Shown: in pieces, positions 1 to 10,937 of the stretch
Numbering within the stretch: position 1 is the stretch's first letter
How the letters are laid out: the number at the start of each line of letters is the position of its first letter
Source of the DNA: Pascua guehoae
Taxonomy: Eukaryota; Basidiomycota; Tremellomycetes; Trichosporonales; Trichosporonaceae
DNA length: 64,000 nt
Direction: 5' to 3'
Assembly (NCBI GenBank): GCA_001600415.1
Contig: BCJX01000011.1
Coordinates: 674,962-738,961 of the forward strand
The notes under the pieces: model-generated
Database searches by the model: none
What the model was told of the DNA's origin: nothing
Seen by the model: only the letters and a program-made list of their open reading frames with translations
Position numbers and translations under genes: made by a program

Positions 1-1429
1 TGATCCAAAAGTCCCAAGCGAGGAAGCCGCCGTCGATGCGGCCAAACTGCGAGTATACATCATCGGGGCGGCTGGTGGGTTAGCTTCAGCAATCCCATCC
101 GAACCCACTGTTGGAAGAGGTTGTACCGTCGCCGCCATGGGTGCCATTGTCTGTCATCAGCACTACTTGAACTGTCTTTGGCTGACTATCAGCTCTAAAC
201 GCACTGTTGAGTTTCGCCGACAATCTCGCCGTCGTTCTCCCCCGCGTGCACGTAGATGCGCGAGTTGATAAACGCGAATGGGCGCCGGATCTGAAGTCAG
301 CTTACTCCGTGTGATTGAGAGATAGCTGACCCATAGAATGGGCTTGCCTGTGCGGTCCATGACGACGGAGCGGAAGGGACGGTGTGTGTGCAGAAACTGG
401 CGTGTCATGGTGCTCAAGATGCCCTTGTCTTCCTCGGCGAGGCTGCTGTTAGTTGGGTCGCAGGAGGGTGCTCACTATCCAACGACTTCTCCCTGTGTGG
501 GTTAGCACTGACAGAAGCTCGCCACCCACCTCTGGAGAATGAATCGCGTAGCGGTTGGCCTGTTCGAACTGCATTGTGAGCTGAGCCCGTAGAGAAGGTA
601 TCGGCACAGCTCACACCCAAGAAAACATTGAGCATTTCGAGTTGTCTGGTGTTAGTGGCAATGTTAAAGCAATTACAGTCCTCCATACGACCTTCCTCCC
701 CTCCTTCTTTCCTTCCACCCTACCTTTCTGCCTTCCTGCCCTCCTGCCTTCTTCTTCCTTCCTTGCCTTCTGTTTCCTTCGTCTCCTTCCTCGCCTTCCT
801 TCAACAACAACCCGCCTTCCCGACCTTCACCTCCCTCCCCTTGGCCGCCTGCCCTGCCTTCCCCCCGCCTTCCTTTGACTCCAACGGACTCACCGAACAA
901 CAACAAGCGTATCGTGCGCAAGCAACTCATACGCCCCATGCGTATCCGCCAACACACCCCCCGGGTCCCGCGGTACGACCACCTGGGTCCTCGGCTGGCC
1001 CATCCCGGGGCCAAACGCGTTCCACCCGCCCGCACCGGGGAACCCAGCACCAGGGAACCCAGCGCCCTGGAAGCCTCCAAAGCCCGGCTGACCGCCGAGC
1101 TGGTCAAACGGCGACGGCGTGCGGCGCTGGGGACGTGAGGGCCGGACATGGCCGCGGGGCACTGGCGTCAGACAAACGTTACGAGGGGGCAGGCGAGCGG
1201 TGGGCCGAGTGCGAGTACGGCACGTGTACGAGTACAGAACATACTACGCAGCACGCGTGGTCATTACCGATGTCCTGGGACATCTCCAGCTCGCCACACC
1301 ACCACCAACCCTCCACACCCCAAACTCACATCGGTCATCGTCGCGCCGCATAAGCGGCGCCGAGCTCGCCACACCGCGCACAAGCGGCCGTCGCAGCGCC
1401 GTCGCGGGCGATAGGCCGCGGCGTAGCAT
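1..1429 (-). CDS. AIM25: Mitochondrial phospholipid scramblase (AIM25-like), 3' part cut by window edge
   Basis: Scramblase family protein; family members move phospholipids between membrane leaflets, and the fungal AIM25 branch is mitochondrial. Nine exons were reconstructed on the minus strand: 1330-1429, 894-1161, 615-645, 530-568, 476-492, 331-442, 205-290, 109-150 and 1-71. All junctions keep phase. The start ATG at 1429 gives an Arg-rich presequence (MLRRGLSPATALRRPLVRG), followed by a Gly/Pro-rich stretch and then the scramblase core: QLEMLNVFLG, FEQANRYAIHSPE, EEDKGILSTMTRQ, THRPFRSVVMD, RRPFAFINSRIYV, QWHPWRRRYNLF and FGRIDGGFLAWDFWI. These match the conserved order in fungal homologues. 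Oddities: a 17-nt exon (476-492), a 40-nt intron (291-330) with an unusual GTCAGC donor, and a CT-rich intron (646-893). The C-terminus lies outside the window. The family call is firm; the AIM25 name is by family knowledge. Confidence 0.86.
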
Positions 1430-2376
1430 CGTGATTCTGTGCGTGTGTGTGTATGTGTTTGGTCGTGTGCGACAGTACGGCAAATGTCAAGATGCAAACA
1501 GCGCCAGAGGCAGAGTGGACAGAGTGGACAGAGTGGACAGAGTGGGACATGACCGATGGGCGCCGACCGAGGGTCTCTAACATGGCCTATGACGCAGCGC
1601 CGGCGGCACGCCAGGCACGGGAGTAATTGCCAGAAGATCCAGAGCGGCGACCACAGTGGCGCCGTTGGTCGGGTTAGTGGCTTGGGTGGTTACGTAAGGA
1701 TGCGGCTGACGCGGCCCGGCGAGAAGAGTTTCAACATGCAAACCTGCTCAACAGCTTGGCAACTCTGCAGATTAGCAGGCGGGGTTGACCGCACCTCGTC
1801 GATGAGAAGATCGGAGAATGCACCCCGATTCAGAGGTGACGAGCATGCTTGGACCATCGGCACCATGTGCAAGCTAGCACAGCTGCTTCTGAATCTGACT
1901 CCTTTGGGAACATGGTGCTCTTTGTACTGGGTCGACTCACGCCGGAGCCGAGCGAAGGCACCGGTTTGACCAGCCCCGCATGGCCGCATGGCCACATGCA
2001 CGCCACACACAGACACGAGCACGTAACCTGACACCTGGGGGACACCGGCGTGCTCTCTGGATGGAGATTACACGATCGAAACTCCATACACCTTGGCGCC
2101 TCTCCCTGCACAAACGCTCCCTACTGCATCTGATTCCTGCTCTGCTGACTTCCTCCGCTAACTCAGCTCGAGCATCAGCGCAACATGCCAAGGCATCCAT
2201 CCATCCCTGACTGGTGGAGTCGGGGCTAGGCGACAGTGCGTGTCGGCCATCATCCCCGATCTCCAACCTGCTCCCTGCTCTGTAGTTTCTCAGACACGAC
2301 AGCCCTGCGTCCGTTATGTCAATGTGTACATGGGGGTCATGCTAGAACCGTGAACCGAGCCGCGCCATAGGAGCGC
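1430..2376. other. Intergenic, no gene seen
   Basis: This is the upstream region of the scramblase and the downstream region of eS27. Short open frames exist on both strands but none shows family motifs or plausible exon chains. A short 10-bp tandem (gtggacagag) lies near 1515-1544. No RNA gene was recognised. Confidence 0.6.
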
Positions 2377-2796
2377 TTAGTTCTTCCGGCGGAACGAGCA
2401 GCCTGGGAACGTCAGCAGTGATCAGGCAGTGTGATGGGACTAGACGGCGAGAATGTGTGCCTGCCAGTCCGCCGTTCCGCTGGGTTCTAGAACCCCGCCG
2501 AACGACGGAGAAAACGGCCAAGCGGGGCAAGGTCCGAACCGGCGTCGGTGCTCTCTCTACTCACCCTCAGTGAGCTTGGCCTTGCCACCCGAAGGCTGGC
2601 AGAGGATGGTCGCGCACGAGCCGCACTGGACGACGGTCGAGGCGTGGGAGAAGACGGTGGTGATCTGGAAGCAGCCGGGGCACTTGACGTCCATGAAGAA
2701 CGAGTTGGGCTCGGGCACAATCTTCTTGAGCTTGTAGGTGCGGGCCTTGGCCTCGGCGGACTGGTGGAGGAGGTCGACGGCAAGGGTCTGGGACAT
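2377..2796 (-). CDS. RPS27: 40S ribosomal protein eS27
   Basis: Zinc-ribbon protein of the small ribosomal subunit. There are two exons on the minus strand: 2565-2796 and 2377-2402, joined across a 162-nt intron (GTGAGT donor, CTGAC branch, CCCAG acceptor). The product is 85 residues, against about 82-84 in the family. The zinc ligands are C39, C42, C58 and C61 (VKCPGC and QCGSC). The core around [19 protein letters not shown] and the tail GCSFRRKN are family signatures. The last exon encodes only the final few residues. The open frame continues upstream of the ATG at 2796, but nothing there resembles the family, so this ATG is chosen. An extra non-coding 5' exon cannot be excluded. Confidence 0.95.
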
Positions 2797-4691
2797 GTTA
2801 GTTGGGTGTCTGGGGACGGGGACAGGGATGGGGACGGAAATGTTTGGCTGGGTTTTGTGGCTGGGGGTAGAAGTAGCTGCGCGCGCAGGAGCGTCTGAAC
2901 AGGAGGGGGGTATGGCTGCAATCGTGATCGCGAGCGGGGACGACAGCAGGGCGTGCAGGTAGGCAAAGCAACAATGGCAGAGGCAATGGCAGAGGCGAGT
3001 CGGAGCAGCAAGTTGGGTTCGGAGCCGGATCGAAGGCGACCAAGTCGGCTTGGAGTGCCGCGCTACACTTCCACGCCGTCGCTCGTGCTCGCCGTGCGCA
3101 CATCGAGTCGTCCTCGCGGCAGGTTTGGTAGCGGGAACGAGAGCAGAAAGAGCAGACACCTCGTCGAGGGGACGAATGCCGCGCGCACCACTGGGCACGC
3201 GACACCACCCCCTCGAGTCGTTGGCGCCCGGTCCAATCCGCCCCAGACACGAGTCGGCACGCTGGGTGCATCGGTCGCCATCACTGCCGTCGGTGTCGCC
3301 GTCGATCGTGCTCTGCCTGCCGTCGTGGATGCCGTCTGCTGCCTGCCTGCCTTGCGATCGCTATCCCACCTGCCAAAACCCATCTCTCTCCCCTCCCCAA
3401 CAGCGATCGCCGCGCACTGCGAAAACCGCATCTTGTGCCCAGCCCCGAAAAACCGCAGCCCTCGCCTCGGGCTCACCATTTTGGCAGCTTGTGTCGTAAA
3501 CGAATGTCGCGGGACGTGGGGGTTGTCGAGGCCGTCGCTTGCGAGTTTTTGTAGACGAGAAGGGAAGAGGGGGGTGGCGGGTATCGAGGATTACTGGTTA
3601 CGAGCAGGAACCAGACGCCAGAGGCCTGTCCCAGCCTCCAACCCACCACCCACTCCCCAGCCCCCTCCTCCCTCCCTCCCACCCACCCACCCAGCACTTG
3701 CACCCGCCCAGCCCCCAGTGGTCCCCACCCAGCCTGCACCCGCCAGCGTCCCAGCCAAATCCTGCCTCCCACCGTACGGGGCAACCTTGAATTCTAGACC
3801 CTGAGGCCGCTTCGGACCTTGCATAAACGCCGACAGTTTCGATATTCACACAGAACACGGTGGCATTTGCCAGCGCTGGACGGTGCCTGGATTTGGTTCC
3901 GCTGCTTTGGTGCATGCATCTGGAACAGCCAAGAGTGGCTGCAACTGGGTGGCAAATTGGCCATCTGGCGGCTGCATGCTTCGCTTACCAGGCTTTATAC
4001 GACGCTCGTCTGCGTTGGATACTGAGCCTGTCATGGGCATGGGCGGACCTTGCAGAAGTACATGGTACATTCGACTCTATTCTGCGGATGCAGAGCAGGG
4101 CCAAGCGTAGAACCGACTGTGCTGTGGAGATTTTGGCAGAAACCAGACAGTGGACGAGAAGTGGCGGCCCATGACGACACCTGCAACGGTGCTGATGATC
4201 ACCTCCGCCCATCCCGGTCCTCGCTTACAGCGTACGACTAACTCTTCAGAGTCGGCCCTTGCAGGACCCTACCCGTCGATAGCATGCTTGATCCGAGGAA
4301 TTCAGAGCGTACAGTGATGACAATCGTCGCTGTCCTGGCTCGGCACTGGCAAGTATGACGCGCTCTTCGATCCCCGACTACTCCACAGCTCCGCTCTTCT
4401 CGGCCCACCTAACCCATGACACACCCATTGCAACTGCAGCAACCTATGCGAATGTTCTACACTCGATGACATGCAAGCTCCGATGAATGACCCAAGCTCT
4501 GTATAGACTCTGTACCTCTCCGCATCTCACCCACCTCGCCCACTACGTCAGGACATGACAAATGCCATCCGCCTGTCCTCTCCCCATGCCCGTCCCACCA
4601 TCCACCCAAGTGCTCCTCCCTCCCCGCTCCGCTTCTGCCGGACGAGCACCAGCAACGGCCACAAGCTCCGCCCGCAGCACCCAATCCAGCC
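2797..4691. other. Long intergenic upstream of RPS27, downstream of LTV1
   Basis: Nearly 1.9 kb without a supportable gene. It has GC-rich, pyrimidine-biased stretches (for example C-rich sequence at about 3640-3760, proline-coding in one frame) and presumably holds the eS27 promoter and 5' UTR. A plus-strand open frame at 2953-3804 is low complexity and overlaps the eS27 5' region, so it is not called. No tRNA or snoRNA boxes were convincing. Confidence 0.55.
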
Positions 4692-6707
4692 CTAGCGCAA
4701 AGGCACGACGCCCTTTGTCGCGCCGACATTGAGATCCGCCGCCCTTCCGCCGCCGACGGCCTTGTTGTGGCTCGCAATCTGGCGCTTGCGCTCGTCGCCA
4801 AACACTTGAGTGTGTGCCTTTTTCTCTGCGCGGCGCGACGCACGCTCGGCCTTGACTGCGGCCTTGCGTGCTTTGCGCTCGTCGGCCGACTCGCCCTTTT
4901 TGCGCGACACGGTCACCTTGCGGGATGTCTCAGTCTCCGTGTCCGAGCCAGAATGGTCATCGTCGCCCTTGTCCAAGTCGGGGAGCGCGGCGGTGGCTGC
5001 CTCTGCGGCTCTGCGCTCGGCGGCCTCGGCGCGGCGCTGGGCACGCCGCCGCGCCTCTTCGGGGTTGCGCGTGCGGATCATGCCTGGGTGGTTTTCCGTG
5101 TTGGTGTATGTAGCTGCCAATGTTAGCCGAGTCCCTCCGTATAGTCATTTATCGTGCGGCTCACAAAGAATGGTCTCGACATCCCACTTGTCCTCCTTCT
5201 GAGGCTCGACCTCGCGAATGTCAATCTTGTCCTTCTTCTCCTTTTTCACGCGGCGGCCCATACGCTCGAGCTCAAGAATCCGCCGGCGGTTCTCCTCCTT
5301 GCCGATTCCCTCCTCGCCCTCCTCGAGGGACGCGCGGATAATCTTGAGCTTGTCCGCGCCCGACAGGCCGGTGCCGCCGAGCGACTCGCGCATGCGGCCG
5401 CCGACGACCTCGTAGTTTTCGAGAAAGTCGTCCATGATGGCATTAAAGTCCTCGCGGCTCACTTCGGGGGGCTCGTCGTGTGTGCGCGACGCGTGCGACA
5501 TGAACGACGAGGTGGACACGTACGACGGCGCAATGGACACATCGTCGTCTTCATCGTCGTACCATTCGTCGTCCTCGTCGTCCATCTCGTACTCGCGCTC
5601 AAGGCGGTCAAACCGCTCATCAAGCGTCCGCAGTGCGTCTGTGCGGTACACGCTGCTGCTCGACATGCTCATGCCCGACGCATCAGAGGGCCCGCGCTTG
5701 CCGTGACGCTTCTTGCCGCCGCGCACCATCAGGTCGCCCATGCCCGAGACGAGCGAGCTGATGGTGTCGGCCATCTCGGACCGCTCGGCAGGGTCGACCT
5801 CCTTGTCCTCGTCCGAGTCCCACCCGCCGTTCGACGCGGGTTTCGCATGCTTTCCACCTGCGGCCTTGAACGCGCGGAACCGGTCCTCCCATGTCTCCTC
5901 GGGCTGTCCTCCCTCGGTCTTTGCGTCGTCGTCGTCGTCATCGTAGCCCTCCTCGTCCTCGCGCCCTTCTCCGTCCTCAACACCCCACTCCTCAAACTCA
6001 AACTCCTCCTGCTCATAGGGGTCGTCCACCTCGCCTGTACCGAGGAGTTCGTCGAAAAAGTCCTCTTTCCCAGCGTCGTCGACAAACGCGTCGTCCTCGA
6101 GCGCCTCGAGCACCTGGCGGAGATGTGGGTCCATGTCGGGCTGCAGACCCTGCAGCTCGGGCGGGATCGCCTGCTGGCTCGCATACACATCCTGGACCGA
6201 CAATTCGTGTTGGCTCGGCAGCACCGATTCGGGCATCTCAAACATGTCCTCTTCGCGCGCCTTGCCCTTGCCCTTGAGTCCTTGGCGCTTCATGCCCGGC
6301 GCGACGCCCGAGCCCCTTGATGGCGCCGCCAACAAGACGCTCTCAAAGCCCGCCTCGCCGACCGGCTTGAGATGCGACATGTAGTCGTATCCAGAGTCAT
6401 CGTATGTGATGCCATAGAGCGCCGCCTCACCCTCGTTTTCACGGATCTTGCTCTTGTCGAGGCTCCCCTCGAGGTCCGCAAGCGAGTACCCAGCCTACAG
6501 CGTCAGTAGGGTGTTTCTAACTCTCCCCTCCCCCACTCGGCAGCATACCTTGTGCTCATTGTTGCTCTCATTGTAGCGTCCAATCTGCTTGAACACCTGC
6601 TGGCTCGCCTCGGGGTCGTTGATGAGCGGGTCGCGGACCGAGCGGTGCACGAGCTGGAAGTGCTGCGCGCCCGCCTGGCGGTAGATGGATTTTTTCGTCG
6701 GTGCCAT
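4692..6707 (-). CDS. LTV1: LTV1, 40S ribosomal subunit assembly/export factor
   Basis: LTV1 accompanies pre-40S particles and helps place small-subunit proteins before export. Three exons on the minus strand: 6549-6707, 5165-6494 and 4692-5113, giving about 636 residues. The start MAPTKKSIYRQAGAQHFQLV and the following VHRSVRDPLINDPEASQ are the hallmark LTV1 N-terminus. The C-terminal WDVETILSTYTNTENHP is completed exactly by splicing out the 51-nt intron 5114-5164, which supports the junction. The middle is highly acidic (E/D runs around residues 175-210 and again near 310), as usual for the family. The last exon is Lys/Arg/Ala-rich, probably helical. The gene is divergent from TIM13 with 356 bp between the ATGs. 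Confidence in the identity is high. Confidence 0.94.
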
Positions 6708-7063
6708 GGTGGTGGCCACGGTGGTGGTAGTTGTCGCTGATACTCGCTAGCTAGGTCGATGTAGACTGGCGGCTGTCACAGTCGAGCGTGCGATGGATTT
6801 TGGAACAAGACTGAAAGAGAGAGAATAACAATCAACAGGTGGAGACAAGACAGACAGGCGCGGGACGACAGCCCACGAGGCCGAGTGGGACAACCTCCAC
6901 CTTCCAAAATTCTTTGCCGCCCAAGGCACTGCCGGCCCCACCCCCTACGCAGCCGAGCCAGCGGCGACATTCGAGGCAAGTCACCACTCACTGACGTTTA
7001 CATACTTTGCAACCCGTCCACCACCTTTCCCAACCCACCCACCAAAAACGCACCACCGGCACC
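6708..7063. promoter_or_regulatory. Divergent promoter region of LTV1 and TIM13
   Basis: The 356 bp between the two start codons must hold both promoters. A GGTGGC/GCCACC-rich stretch lies next to the LTV1 ATG, and a pyrimidine/CCCACC-rich stretch at 7018-7060 precedes TIM13. No specific factor site could be assigned. Confidence 0.5.
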
Positions 7064-7621
7064 ATGGCAGGAATCTTCAGCTCGAACGCCCCGGCCCAGC
7101 AGGGTGAGTCTCTCTTCGAGGCTGCAAACCAAAGCATTGGGGCGTTCCGACGCCCCCGCGCTTGTTTTTCCACCCTTCGACCGTCTGGCCTCGCGTCTTT
7201 TTGCCGCTCAGCCGAGGCCATCGCTGACATGCAGAAATGGCCGCCAAGAAGGACGAGATGAAGCGCGCGATCCAGCAGGAGGTATGCACCTCCCAGGCGC
7301 ACTCTGGGACCCCTCATACTGACGAGACAGCTCGCGGTCGCTGGCGCCCAGCAGCTCATCAACAAGATCACCGAGAACGTGAGTCAAACTCGACTTGGGA
7401 CGGCGTTCCCATCTGCCTACCCTCCCTCGTGCGCCCGACCCCGCTGACGGCAGTGCTTCGCCAAGTGCGTCACCCGCCCCGGCCCCTCGCTCAGCTCGTC
7501 CGAGGACCGGTGTCTCGCCCAGTGCATGGTCCTGTACATGGCCGCGTTCGACCAGACGTCCAAGTCGTACGTCGCGCGTATTGCCAAGGAGCGCAGCGCC
7601 GGCAGCGCCCCCGCACTCTAA
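7064..7621 (+). CDS. TIM13: TIM13, mitochondrial intermembrane-space chaperone
   Basis: Small Tim protein. With Tim8 it forms a hexamer that escorts hydrophobic precursors across the intermembrane space to TIM22/TIM23. Four exons: 7064-7103, 7235-7281, 7331-7378 and 7454-7621, giving 100 residues, the normal size. The twin CX3C signature is complete: C46-x3-C50 (CFAKC) and C65-x3-C69 (CLAQC), 14 residues apart. Between them GPSLSSSEDR matches the Tim13 pattern. There is no presequence, as expected for a substrate of the MIA40 import route. Introns are 131, 49 and 75 nt with canonical donors. Assignment to Tim13 rather than Tim8 rests on the region between the cysteine pairs. Confidence 0.93.
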
Positions 7622-9698
7622 GCCGTTGCTTTTTTCGTTGCAGCATCGCACGAGGCGCGCGTTCACAGGCGAGAACAAGGTTTCCTCCTTGCTCGCGCAG
7701 CACGCGATTCGACACGACTCGGCCATGACATCCGTGTCGACCCCGATCCCATCACCGCTCATACTGGGGCGAGCCCCATCCCATCCCACTAGCACGCATC
7801 TATGGTAGGACCAGTGCATGAAAAACCATATACAGAAACCCGTTGGGCTGTTCAGTCGAGTCCCTCTGTGTTGGACGATTGGGAGCCGTGGTGTTCGTTG
7901 AGGTCTTACTGACTGTGAACCGGTGCCTCTTACAACTCTTGAACTTCTGAACAAACACTGTGCCTCAGGTCCTGCTCTGTCAGCCTGATCAGCGCGAGCT
8001 CAGCCCAAGCCACGGTCCGGCAGTCGCAACCCACTGTTCCCATCTAATATGTGCCCATCTCGTTCACACTGCAACACTGCAGAAACCAGTTGTGCACGCA
8101 ACGTTGCCTTCTTGGAACCACCGCCGGCTCACCCCCCGGCGTGTGGTGCGACGAAGGAGCAGGGTGGGAACGCGGCGGAACCCCGTTTGATCTGGCCGAA
8201 CTGCTGGCGTTGACCGTCGGTGGGCGGTCGACTGGTACCGTGGACACCACCCTAATCCTAGGCGGGAGAACACGCTCATCCACACCGGTAGCGGTGGCGA
8301 CCACGCTGTCGGCGTGCACAAGCCACCCTGGCCGTGATTGGCGTCGGTGACCGTGGCCAGAACCCTATGCGCCGTTGCGCGACGGTATAGGCAAAGCCAA
8401 GGCCATTTTCGTCAATGGCGAGGACTTAGTCCTGGGGGTCCAGTCTCCGGCGCAGGGAACGCGGGGGGGGGACCGCCGCGGCGCCGATGGCCTCATGGAG
8501 AAACACGCTGAGTGTGGCCTCGAACCCGGGTCGTTTGACTGCTGTGCCGCCGGACCCTCAACCAACATCAAAGGCGGTACCCGTGAATGACGCTGAGCGC
8601 GACGCCGATGCGCAGGGAGCGGCGCGCAGGGGAGATTGACCACAAGTGTATTGGCCCTGGCAACCTGGTCGGGAGGCTGGGATGGGGTGCTAGTCGCACC
8701 TTGTAGGTGTACGGGATGACGGCACCATTATACCGTGCACAGTGGCGTTGTGGGAGGGCCGTCCTGGGGTGGGTCAGTCTGAAAGGCTAGTGGTGCATTG
8801 TTTGCATGGGTGGGGATGCGGGGTTGACTATGACGCGTCTGTGTCGACTACGAACGATCCAACGTACATGAGCAGGGAGCGCACGGGAACAGGAGGATGG
8901 TGCGCTCATCATGCCTCTTCTTGCTCCAGGTCGCGTTCTTCGTTGCGGAGGGGGGGATGGACAGGACAGGCGATGGGCGAAGCTGGCCGAGGGTGGTGGG
9001 GGTTGTGATGGGATCGTGATGGGGGGTGATGGGGGATGTGGAGCATGGTGGGAGGCAATATGACATTAATATGCTATGGACAGGATGGACAGACAAGGGG
9101 AGATGGGGGAGGGGCGAGATGGGGATAAGCCAAGAGGTGGGAGGAGCCGAGAGATGGAGATACTGTGTTTGATATATTGTAGAACAACATTACGTCCATG
9201 GGAACGCAGGTGATTACCATGTGCGCTGCCCGCCGCAAAGCCACATCCCTCGACTTCATCAGTTTCAGTGGGTTATTGACTCGTCGGAAGGTGTCCGCGA
9301 ACAAAGAGTGTCTGATCTTATCCAGACGAGGAGGATGTGTTTACGGCTACCCTGGGAAGAATAAACATCAGGGGCTTACCCAGATCAAGAACCCCTTTAT
9401 CAACGTTCCCATACGTAAAAACATGGGTTAACGTGTGCCGAGCCTGGTTGTGCGCACATCCCAGTCATGAGTTACAAATCGTGTGTGATTGCGAGCTGCC
9501 ACACGCCAGCCTACGCCTTGCCGACTTTAAGGAACCCCAACGAGCCTGCACCGGAACTTTGCGCCCAAAGGCTGAAACAAACTCTGCATACTAGACACCT
9601 CTAGCCTGGTACATGGGCAATAGCGTTCGGCCCTGGGCAACTGGGGAATCTACGGCATGGAACTAGCAATCCACGCCCCTCTTTGACGAGATGAGGGC
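7622..9698. other. Intergenic, about 2.1 kb, no gene seen
   Basis: 3' region of TIM13 and 3' side of the minus-strand ORF. Only short open frames occur on either strand and none links into a plausible spliced gene. Around 8990-9120 the plus strand is purine-rich (GGATGG/GGGGTGATGGGGG words). No tRNA, rRNA or mobile element was recognised. Confidence 0.55.
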
Positions 9699-10460
9699 TC
9701 ACTCTCCAACCCGACGACCCCGCCTGACCGAGCCCGTCGCGTCTGACAGGGCGGCCAAGTCGATGGGGGCGAGGGGGCGGAGTCGGAGAGTCTGCGTGTT
9801 GGACGATTTGGGCGGCGTCGCGGCTGTGATGGGCGCGGGCTTGGGTGGGGCGGGTGCGGGCCGAGTGGCCGAGGGCGCGGGGGTCGAAGGGAGCGAGGGG
9901 GCCGAAGGGGGTGTGATAGCCGTGGAAGCCAGCGAAGGGGTGGTGGTGGTGCAAGTGGCCGCGGCGGGCGGCTGGACCGTCATGGCCGGCGACGAAGGGG
10001 GCGACTCGACCCAGTCCTCGTGCCCAAACGCCTCGTCAACCTCGTCAATCCGCACGCGATGCGCCGGCGTAATCTCCGCGGGCGCGTCGTGAACATTACC
10101 GCGGATACGGCTCTGCCAGCTGGGGTCGAAGAAGACCAGGTCGTGGAACGCCTGCGCGGACACGATGCTCCCCGCGTTCGTCGGGCCCCACGACCGGTAC
10201 CAGGGCGGGTTGAGCGAGGGGGGCTCGAAGACCTCGCGGGGCCGGTGCGTGCGCGCGTCGGGACCCGTGGCGGTCGTGAGGAGGTCGGTGGCATGGGCGT
10301 GATAGGCTTGGAGGTACGGGCCTGTGGTGGTGGTGGTGGCGGTGGTGGTATTGGGGTCGGTGTTGCGCCCAGGCCGGCGACGACCGCGGTGCCGGTTGGG
10401 GGAGAGGTCGGGTGGGTCGCGGAATACGTGGAGTCGCGCGTGTTGGTTGGGTGGTGGCAT
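9699..10460 (-). CDS. Hypothetical protein, Pro/Thr/Ala-rich
   Basis: Single-exon open frame of 253 codons from the ATG at 10460. I do not recognise a family. The central part (residues about 85-150) has ordinary composition, with PPWYRSWGPTNAGSIVSAQ and FHDLVFFDPSWQSRIRGNV followed by an acidic IDEVDEAFGHEDW, and looks like a genuine folded segment. The N-terminal 60 residues and the C-terminal 100 are Pro/Ala/Thr-rich and probably disordered. The open frame extends upstream into a repeat-rich region, so the start is uncertain and the frame could be a 3' exon of something longer. A lineage-specific protein is the most likely reading. Confidence 0.45.
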   Translation of the reverse strand: MPPPNQHARLHVFRDPPDLSPNRHRGRRRPGRNTDPNTTTATTTTTGPYLQAYHAHATDLLTTATGPDARTHRPREVFEPPSLNPPWYRSWGPTNAGSIVSAQAFHDLVFFDPSWQSRIRGNVHDAPAEITPAHRVRIDEVDEAFGHEDWVESPPSSPAMTVQPPAAATCTTTTPSLASTAITPPSAPSLPSTPAPSATRPAPAPPKPAPITAATPPKSSNTQTLRLRPLAPIDLAALSDATGSVRRGRRVGE

Positions 10461-10477
10461 TGGGGTGTTTGTGGAAG

Positions 10478-10651
10478 TGAGATGTGCGAGTGCGAAGAGA
10501 TGCGTGAGATGTGAAGAGATGTGTGAGATGCAAAGAGATGGATGAGATGACCAGAAGAGATGTTTGTGCTTGAGAATGAAAATGTTGGTGAGGACGAGAG
10601 ATGACCAGAAGAGTTGTTTGTGCTGGAGAATGAAAATATTGGTGAGGACGA
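10478..10651. repeat. GAGATG-rich minisatellite plus 54-bp tandem duplication
   Basis: From 10478 to about 10550 the words GTGAGATG and AAGAGATG recur every 9-18 bp. Directly after, a unit beginning gagatgaccagaagag is present twice with a 54-bp period (10544-10597 and 10598-10651), the copies differing at a few bases. It lies just upstream of the start of the hypothetical minus-strand ORF. Confidence 0.85.
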
Positions 10652-10937
10652 GTGTGATGTAACTGTCCATCACAGATTGTGTAGAATGTGAGTGCCAAAC
10701 TCTCCATCCCAAGCTCCCTTTCTCCGTCGTTGTCGGAGGAACGTTTAAGCCCATGTGAGCCTTCATAGGACGATCGAGGGCAACACGCTCTCGTGACATA
10801 CCGAGTGTCGCTGCATCGCGTTCCCCAGTCAGCCTTTGAATCAGTGGCCACGTTAGTTGGAGACTGGAGCATCGCCCCATAGCAAATCCCAAGCCATGCA
10901 GACGCATACATAACCCAACTCTCCCTCACTCCCAGCA

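Noticed and set aside
2953..3804. 283-codon plus-strand open frame
   Set aside because: Low complexity, overlaps the upstream region of eS27, no family motifs and no plausible splice partners; typical of chance frames in GC-rich DNA.
5154..6320. 388-codon plus-strand frame opposite LTV1
   Set aside because: Antisense shadow of the LTV1 exon; Leu/Arg/Val-rich composition is a reflection of the acidic coding strand.
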